The notes under the pieces: generated by a model | Databases searched by the model: none | What the model was told of the DNA's origin: nothing | The model's input: the letters and a program-made list of their open reading frames with translations, nothing else | Translations under genes and position numbers: made by a program | Shown here: piece after piece, positions 20,934-25,627 of the stretch | Numbering within the stretch: position 1 is the first letter of the stretch | How the letters are laid out: each line of letters begins with the position of its first letter | Assembly: GCA_036397095.1 (NCBI GenBank) | Contig: DASWJQ010000079.1 | Location: forward strand, 1-25,627 | Origin: DASWJQ01 sp036397095 | Lineage (GTDB): Bacteria > Chloroflexota > Anaerolineae > Anaerolineales > E44-bin32 | Length of the DNA: 25,627 bases | Reading direction: 5' to 3'

Positions 20934-23630
20934 ATGACGGACCGCCTGGTGTGGACTCCGGCGGACCTCAACGCTGGGGTCGCCGCCCGTTTTGAGCTGA
21001 TAGCCAGCCGCTACGCAGACCGGACGGCCTTGGACCTGGCCGAGGGCCAGCTCAGTTATCGCCAACTACACGCCGAGGCGCAGCAGCTTGCCGCCGGCCT
21101 GGCCGCCAGGTTGGGTCGGTCGAAGCTGGTGGCTTTGCTGCTCGAGCCGGGCGCCGACTTCTTCTCGGCCTTCCTGGGTGTGGTGCAGTCCGGCAATATT
21201 TGCCTGCCGCTTGGCATGCACAATCCCGACGAGCGCCTGGCCGCCATTGTCGAGATGGCCCGCCCGGACTTGGCCGTGGCCGGTCCGGCGGGGGCACAAC
21301 GCCTGCGGCCCCTGGGATCGATGCTCGACATCCTCGACCCCGCCGCTATCCGAACGCCGCCGGATCAAAACTGGCGGCCGGCCCAGATGGATCCTCAGGC
21401 GCCGGCCGCCGTCTACCTCACCTCGGGGTCAACCGGCGAGCCAAAGGGCGTTGTGCGCGACCAACAAAACCTGGTTCACCATGCCATGGTCTACAGCCAG
21501 GACAGCGCGCTGGGCCCGGCGGATCGCCAGTCATTCCTGTATTCGCCGCAATCGGGCGCTTCGATGCCGGATCTGCTGGGGGCACTGCTTAACGGGGCGG
21601 CTTTGGTCCCCTACGACCCGGTCCGGTACGGGGCCAAGTCCTTCGCCGACTGGATGGCGAGCCGGCGTCTGACGATCCTGCACATGCCAGTTCCGCTTTA
21701 CCGGCTGTGGCTCGAGTCGGTCGGGCCGGAGACTTCCTGGCCCGAGCTGCGGCTAATCCTGGTGGGTGGCGAAGCGGTCTTCCGGGCGGACATCGAGCGC
21801 GGCCGGCGGCTGCTCGGGGCCCACATGCACTTCATACATCAGCTAGCCTCCACGGAGACCAACTACATTGCCCGCTTTCCGATCGATGGCGGGACCAAAC
21901 TGGAGAGCGAGGTGCTGCCTGTTGGCCGCCCGGCCGCCGACAAAGTCGTTGAACTGCTCGACGAGCAGAGGCGTCCGGTTGAGACGGGCCAGGTGGGGGA
22001 AATCGTCGTCCGCAGCCGCTACTTGGCCGGCGGCTATTGGCGCGATCCAGCCCTGACGGCCCTCCGTTTCCTGCCAGCGCACGACGATCCGGCCGCCTTT
22101 GTCTACGCCACCGGGGACCTGGGCCGGTTCGACGACTCCGGCGTACTCCACTACCTCGGCCGCAAGGACAGGCGGGTGCGCATTCGCAGCCACCGGGTCG
22201 ACTTGCCAATCGTCGAAGCCGCTTTGTACGACCTGGGCCTCGCCCGCCTGGCGGCCGTCGAGGCGTGGCCCGACCGCGGTGGCGGCAATTCCCTGGTCGC
22301 CTACCTAGCAGCCGTTCACCCGGGTTCGACCCCGCAGCTCGACACCCTGCGGCTGCGGTTGGCCGAGCGTTTTCCTGCGCATATGCTGCCATCGTCCCTG
22401 GTCGTATTGGACCGTATGCCGCTGCTCGCCAGCGGCAAGATCGATCGCCAGGCGTTGCCCGCACCCGGATCCGAGCGGCCGCAGATGCAGACCCCCTACC
22501 TGGCGCCGCGTGACCCCTTCGAGTCGCGGCTCGCCAATCTTTGGGAGCGTGTACTTGAAGTCGGGCCGATTGGGGTGCGCGATCCGTTCTTCGGCCTGGG
22601 CGGGACCTCGCTGCAGGCGATGCGTTTGGTGGCGGCCATTAGCGACCAGTTCGGGGAGGAGCTGCCTCAATCGATCCTGCTGCAGGCACCCACGATCGAG
22701 CAGCAGGCACTTCTGCTCAAGACGGAGCAGCCGGCGAGACCGACACGCAGAATTCTCGGCCTGCAGGTTTCCGGGAAAAAGCCGCCGCTGTTCTGCATCT
22801 CACCTAGGGTGGTCAACGTCATTGCCTACCATCACCTGGCACTGGCCCTGGGCCCCGACCAACCAGTCTACGCGCTGTATCCTGTCCTGCTTCCGCCGCG
22901 CTCGGCGGAATGCAGTTGGGTGAAACACGAGGCCGAGGTACTGCTGGCGGAAATGATGGCGGTCCAGCCGCACGGTCCGTACCGTCTCATCGGCTACTCA
23001 GGCGGCGGCGTGGTCGCATTGGAAATGGCGCAGCGCGTGCGCCGGTCGGGCCAATCGGTTGAATTGGTGGTGTTGCTCGATTGCTACGGCCCGAGCTACC
23101 GTCGCACGGTGCCCTGGATCCCGCAGCGACTCTACCGTCCATTGCAACTGGTGCGCCGGCTGCAGCAGTCCGCCGATGAGTTTTGGCCCCGGCTACGGGA
23201 ACACTGGCGGGAATTGAGAAAACTCACCCCGGCCGAGGGACGCCGGTACATGACGACAAAGGCCGCCGGTCACCTGCGCTGGCAGTTTTCGCGCCTGCGC
23301 CGACAACTACGGCGCATCGAAAACGGGGATCGTGGGCGGTCTCCCCAGGCAAAGCTGGTGGGCCGCAGCTTCGCCGACTATGAGCCCGAGCCGTATCCTG
23401 ACCGAGTGGCACTCTATCGAGCCGAGCATCAACCACTCGGGATCGTGGCCGATCCGTTCATGGGCTGGCGTGAGACGCTGACTGGGGATGTAGAAGTGTG
23501 CCAAATTCCCGGCTACCACGACTCGGTCTTGGCGGCCACCAGAATTGACGCATTGGCCGCTGTCCTGCAGGCGACGCTGCAGCAGGTCAAACACGATAGT
23601 CCGGCGCCGGCGGGAGAACAAGGCGAATGA
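20934..23630 (+). CDS. Single-module NRPS-like enzyme: adenylation, carrier and thioesterase (A-PCP-TE)
   Basis: An 898-aa enzyme that should activate a carboxylic acid as an acyl-adenylate, load it on its own carrier and release it by its thioesterase. Adenylation core: A3 YLTSGSTGEPKG (from 161), A5 ASTETN (Ser306), A7 YATGDLGRF (from 391), A8 RKDRRVRIRSHRVDL, A10 SGKIDR with Lys502. Carrier: FFGLGGTSLQAMRL with phosphopantetheine Ser559. Thioesterase: GYSGGG with Ser689, Asp716 and His862 (GYHDSVL). There is no condensation, reductase or epimerase domain, the layout of RalA- and atromentin-synthetase-type enzymes. In the A4 region the residue aligned with GrsA Asp235 is Gly208, so an ordinary alpha-amino acid is unlikely. 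ATG 20934 is preferred (GAGGG 11 bases upstream); TTG 20895 is possible. It overlaps the methyltransferase as ATGA. Confidence 0.92.
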   Translation: MTDRLVWTPADLNAGVAARFELIASRYADRTALDLAEGQLSYRQLHAEAQQLAAGLAARLGRSKLVALLLEPGADFFSAFLGVVQSGNICLPLGMHNPDERLAAIVEMARPDLAVAGPAGAQRLRPLGSMLDILDPAAIRTPPDQNWRPAQMDPQAPAAVYLTSGSTGEPKGVVRDQQNLVHHAMVYSQDSALGPADRQSFLYSPQSGASMPDLLGALLNGAALVPYDPVRYGAKSFADWMASRRLTILHMPVPLYRLWLESVGPETSWPELRLILVGGEAVFRADIERGRRLLGAHMHFIHQLASTETNYIARFPIDGGTKLESEVLPVGRPAADKVVELLDEQRRPVETGQVGEIVVRSRYLAGGYWRDPALTALRFLPAHDDPAAFVYATGDLGRFDDSGVLHYLGRKDRRVRIRSHRVDLPIVEAALYDLGLARLAAVEAWPDRGGGNSLVAYLAAVHPGSTPQLDTLRLRLAERFPAHMLPSSLVVLDRMPLLASGKIDRQALPAPGSERPQMQTPYLAPRDPFESRLANLWERVLEVGPIGVRDPFFGLGGTSLQAMRLVAAISDQFGEELPQSILLQAPTIEQQALLLKTEQPARPTRRILGLQVSGKKPPLFCISPRVVNVIAYHHLALALGPDQPVYALYPVLLPPRSAECSWVKHEAEVLLAEMMAVQPHGPYRLIGYSGGGVVALEMAQRVRRSGQSVELVVLLDCYGPSYRRTVPWIPQRLYRPLQLVRRLQQSADEFWPRLREHWRELRKLTPAEGRRYMTTKAAGHLRWQFSRLRRQLRRIENGDRGRSPQAKLVGRSFADYEPEPYPDRVALYRAEHQPLGIVADPFMGWRETLTGDVEVCQIPGYHDSVLAATRIDALAAVLQATLQQVKHDSPAPAGEQGE

Positions 23631-24223
23631 TGTTTCACCAGATCCCGGCGACCATCAAGGCTCGCATGGTGCAGCTCGAAGCGGCCGATCAGACGGACCG
23701 GGCCGACGGGACGGCCCATCACCAACGTTTGCGTCAGGTGCCACCAGAAACCGGACGTTTCTTGGCGCTGATGGCAAGCCTGGCACCGGCCGGCCCGATG
23801 CTGGAGATCGGCGCCAGCGGTGGCTATTCCAGCTTGTGGCTGGCCTTGGCCTGCCGGCAGCTCGGCCGCCAGTTGACCAGTTATGAGATCCTGCCAGCGA
23901 AGGCGGCCCTTGCCCGCCAGACCGTCGAAGCGGCCGAGGTTGACGACTGTGTCCGTTTGGTCGAAGGCGACGGCATGGAAGGGTTGCGTGCGGCCGAACC
24001 CTTGGCGTTTGTTTTCCTGGATGCTGACAAGGACCGCTCGCTGGCCTACCTGGCGTTGATCATGGACCGGCTGCTGCCGGGCGGGCTGTTGTTGGCAGAC
24101 AACGCCATCAGCCACCGGGACAGGATGACACCAATGATCGAAGCGGCCGCAGCCGATCCCCGTCTGGATTCGTTGGTTGTGCCTATTGGCAAGGGTGTGC
24201 TCGTTTGCCGGCGCACGCCGTGA
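23627..24223 (+). CDS. Class I SAM-dependent O-methyltransferase, cation-dependent (COG4122) type
   Basis: A 198-aa methyltransferase close to the catechol/caffeoyl-CoA O-methyltransferase family. SAM-binding motif LEIGASGGYS (59-68), acidic Glu87 in SYEILP, metal-binding FLDADKDR (Asp132, Asp134) and Asp158-Asn159 in LLLADNAIS are in place. Family members methylate a hydroxyl group, usually of a catechol or other vicinal-oxygen substrate, which hints that the operon product or precursor carries such a group; that is inference. The ATG overlaps the NRPS-like stop by four bases, and the gene ends the operon; 7-bp inverted arms follow at 24237-24271. Confidence 0.93.
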   Translation: MMFHQIPATIKARMVQLEAADQTDRADGTAHHQRLRQVPPETGRFLALMASLAPAGPMLEIGASGGYSSLWLALACRQLGRQLTSYEILPAKAALARQTVEAAEVDDCVRLVEGDGMEGLRAAEPLAFVFLDADKDRSLAYLALIMDRLLPGGLLLADNAISHRDRMTPMIEAAAADPRLDSLVVPIGKGVLVCRRTP

Positions 24224-24236
24224 GTCCTGCCGGCGG

Positions 24237-24271
24237 CCGAGCCAAGGGCTGACGCCGGATCGCCGGCTCGG
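24237..24271 (+). terminator. Weak stem-loop after the biosynthetic operon
   Basis: CCGAGCC (24237-24243) and GGCTCGG (24265-24271) can pair around a 21-base loop, 13 bases after the methyltransferase stop. No T-tract. The rest of the spacer 24224-24488 shows no gene. Confidence 0.3.
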
Positions 24272-24453
24272 ATTCGGCGCGGCAGCCTTCCGTCACGCCA
24301 GGCGCCCCGCCAGGGCCGTGATCGCCGCGGGACTTCCAATTCCGGCGGCTGCCCGGGTGCGCCAAGGGCCGCGGCCATGGCAGGGCGGTCCGAACGTTGG
24401 CCCTTAGTTGGGCCAGGTCAAGCACCGGGGCCTTTCAGATTGGCTTCGCGCTG

Positions 24454-24459
24454 TACAAT
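24454..24459 (+). promoter_or_regulatory. Possible -10 box before the hypothetical gene
   Basis: TACAAT lies 18 bases before a clear AGGAG ribosome-binding site (24477-24481) and 30 bases before the ATG. The best -35 candidate at 16-bp spacing is CTTTCA, which is poor. The position supports a separate transcript after the operon. Confidence 0.35.
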
Positions 24460-24488
24460 GGTCGACCCCTTCATGCAGGAGACGGAAA

Positions 24489-24899
24489 ATGATCGCCCGT
24501 GGTCAAGGAACGAAAGCCGATCCGTGGGTGCTGAAGACACCGCCGGGCAAGTCGGAATACAAGATGTACCGCGACGAGGCCGCCGACCCGGCGCAATTGG
24601 TGTGCGTAGTCGGCTCAACCACCCTCAGCTATCAACTGCGCTGCCTGGAAGACCTGCACGCCATGCTCAAGCAGCACGGCGACTGGATGCTGCTGGGCAG
24701 CACTGACGAGGGCAAGGATCCGCCAGAAGATTCGGTGGAGGCCTGGGCCCGCGCCGAGGACAATCCGGTGGGCGGCTGGTACGGCCTAAAGAAGGGATTT
24801 CGCGGCCGATTCGCCAACTACGTCCCGCCACTCATGGAACACCTGGGGTTGGCTGAGGTCGAACACAATGCTCGCAACAACCGCATGCGGGCGAAGTAA
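24489..24899 (+). CDS. Conserved hypothetical protein, possibly DUF6855
   Basis: A 136-aa soluble protein, MIARGQGTKADPWVLKTPPG onward, with SEYKMYRDEAADPAQLVCVV, LRCLEDLHAMLKQHGDW, a charged middle, NPVGGWYGLKKGFRGRFANY and the end EVEHNARNNRMRAK. The pattern looks like a widespread family of small proteins that I recall as DUF6855; the identification is from memory and unverified. No catalytic motif is obvious. AGGAG lies seven bases before the ATG. It converges on the phosphoesterase gene with only 27 bp between their stops. Confidence 0.8.
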   Translation: MIARGQGTKADPWVLKTPPGKSEYKMYRDEAADPAQLVCVVGSTTLSYQLRCLEDLHAMLKQHGDWMLLGSTDEGKDPPEDSVEAWARAEDNPVGGWYGLKKGFRGRFANYVPPLMEHLGLAEVEHNARNNRMRAK

Positions 24900-24926
24900 A
24901 GGCAGGCGCAGCCTGGTAGGCGGGGT

Positions 24927-25586
24927 CTACGTCCGCCGCAGCTCGACGTCGAACCGGCCGTCTTCGTTAAGCGTGGCGACGGCATAGCCGCCACCTGCCA
25001 ACGGTCCTGGGTTGACCAGGACCGTGTCCCCCAAATGATCGATCCCGGCGGCTTCGTGAATATGGCCAGTGAAGCAGGCCAGGGGTTGGTGCCGTTCGAT
25101 GAACTGGCGCACCGACCGGCTACCAACGTGGGCGCCGGCGCGGATCCGGTCGAGTTGGGTGTCGAATGGTGGTTGATGACTGATTAGCAAGAGCGGTTGG
25201 TTGTGCGGCAGGCCCTGGCTGGCGCCTTCCAGCAGGTCGGCCAACTCTTCCTCAGAGTGCTCGTTGGGCGTGCCCCCCGGCGCCGGCAGCGAGCCCCCCA
25301 AGCCTATCCAGGCGACGCCGTCCTCGATCCGGTGGGCAGCCTGCAGGCTGTAGCCGCGCTCCTGCAATACCACTTCGACTTCAGGGTAGTCACAATTGCC
25401 GGTGACCGCCAGGATACGATCGTTGTGGGCTTCGATCGGCGCCAGCATGCGTTCGGCTTCCTGCCGGCGGCCGAAGTTGGTGATGTCCCCTGTCAGCACC
25501 ACCAAGTCCGCGCCGGCCAGGTCGGCGGCGGCGCCGTCGAGGCGGTCAATGCGCCCGTGGATGTCGGAGATGACCACGATCTTCAT
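24927..25586 (-). CDS. Calcineurin-like metallophosphoesterase
   Basis: A 219-aa hydrolase of the binuclear-metal phosphoesterase superfamily. The metal ligands are in place: SDIHG (Asp8, His10), LTGD, GNCD (the usual GNHD with Cys for His), ISHQPPF and GHIH near the C-terminus. Substitution of the GNHD His, which helps protonate the leaving group in many members, is worth noting, though several small-subfamily enzymes also carry GNCD. The size and EERGY...AHRIEDGVAWIGL middle fit the YfcE/Icc-like small group; substrates range from cyclic nucleotides to phosphodiesters and cannot be fixed here. AAGGAG lies seven bases before the ATG. The upstream 41 bases to the window edge hold nothing recognisable. 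Confidence 0.93.
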   Translation of the reverse strand: MKIVVISDIHGRIDRLDGAAADLAGADLVVLTGDITNFGRRQEAERMLAPIEAHNDRILAVTGNCDYPEVEVVLQERGYSLQAAHRIEDGVAWIGLGGSLPAPGGTPNEHSEEELADLLEGASQGLPHNQPLLLISHQPPFDTQLDRIRAGAHVGSRSVRQFIERHQPLACFTGHIHEAAGIDHLGDTVLVNPGPLAGGGYAVATLNEDGRFDVELRRT

Positions 25587-25627
25587 CCGTTAACTCCTTC
25601 GATTGTTGGTTCTCTCAAGGCTACCAG

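Noticed and set aside
24903..24915. CAGGC-GCA-GCCTG hairpin between convergent genes as a bidirectional terminator
   Set aside because: A five-base stem without T-tracts is too weak to call.
1..25627. tRNA, rRNA, riboswitch, integrase or transposase genes
   Set aside because: None was recognised on either strand; no structured RNA or recombinase motif could be supported by reading alone.

Overview
The window is GC-rich, gene-dense bacterial DNA of about 25.6 kb. The gene families (a DUF5667 protein with an Asn/Asp tail, DUF1801, DUF1697, DUF3237 and AIM24 proteins, an ArsR-SRPBCC pair, a LiaS/NarL-type two-component pair) and the heptameric intergenic repeats suggest a Chloroflexota (Anaerolineae-like) chromosome. 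That assignment is an inference from gene style; no rRNA or tRNA is visible to confirm it.

Layout. (1) 1-2161, minus strand: a translationally coupled sensor kinase and NarL-type response regulator; the regulator runs off the left edge. (2) 2345-6890, plus strand: a DUF5667 exported protein with an Asn/Asp low-complexity tail, a GT-C-like polytopic membrane protein, an 87-aa orphan, a RibD/DHFR-like reductase and a small membrane protein. (3) 7162-8398, minus strand: a DUF1801-ArsR-SRPBCC operon behind a near-consensus sigma-70-type promoter. (4) 8845-13057, plus strand: a second DUF1801 protein, then a heterodimeric ABC exporter with one degenerate ATP site. (5) 13282-17313, plus strand: single accessory genes, namely DUF1697, AIM24, an HTH-only AraC regulator overlapping a VOC protein, a PPOX-type F420/FMN protein, DUF3237 and a tiny membrane protein. 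(6) 17476-24223, plus strand: six tightly packed genes encoding an Sfp-type phosphopantetheinyl transferase, a NitT/TauT-type ABC importer (ATPase, permease, lipoprotein) and a one-module A-PCP-TE NRPS-like enzyme, ending with a cation-dependent O-methyltransferase. (7) 24489-25586: a conserved hypothetical protein and a convergent metallophosphoesterase.

The six-gene operon is the most interesting system. It appears to be a self-contained small-molecule pathway: an importer that may bring in a precursor, a carrier-activating PPTase, an adenylating enzyme without a condensation domain, and a methyltransferase. By hand alignment the adenylation domain has lost the Asp that normally holds the amino acid alpha-amino group, so its substrate is probably not an ordinary amino acid. 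The product is unknown.

The intergenic spaces are unusual. They carry several dispersed repeat families: 7-nt tandem arrays that keep register while the unit drifts, three copies of a long imperfect inverted repeat lying just before small genes, and short palindromes built on GACCTC-G-GAGGTC. Two arrays run into the 3' ends of genes and supply their last codons and stop.
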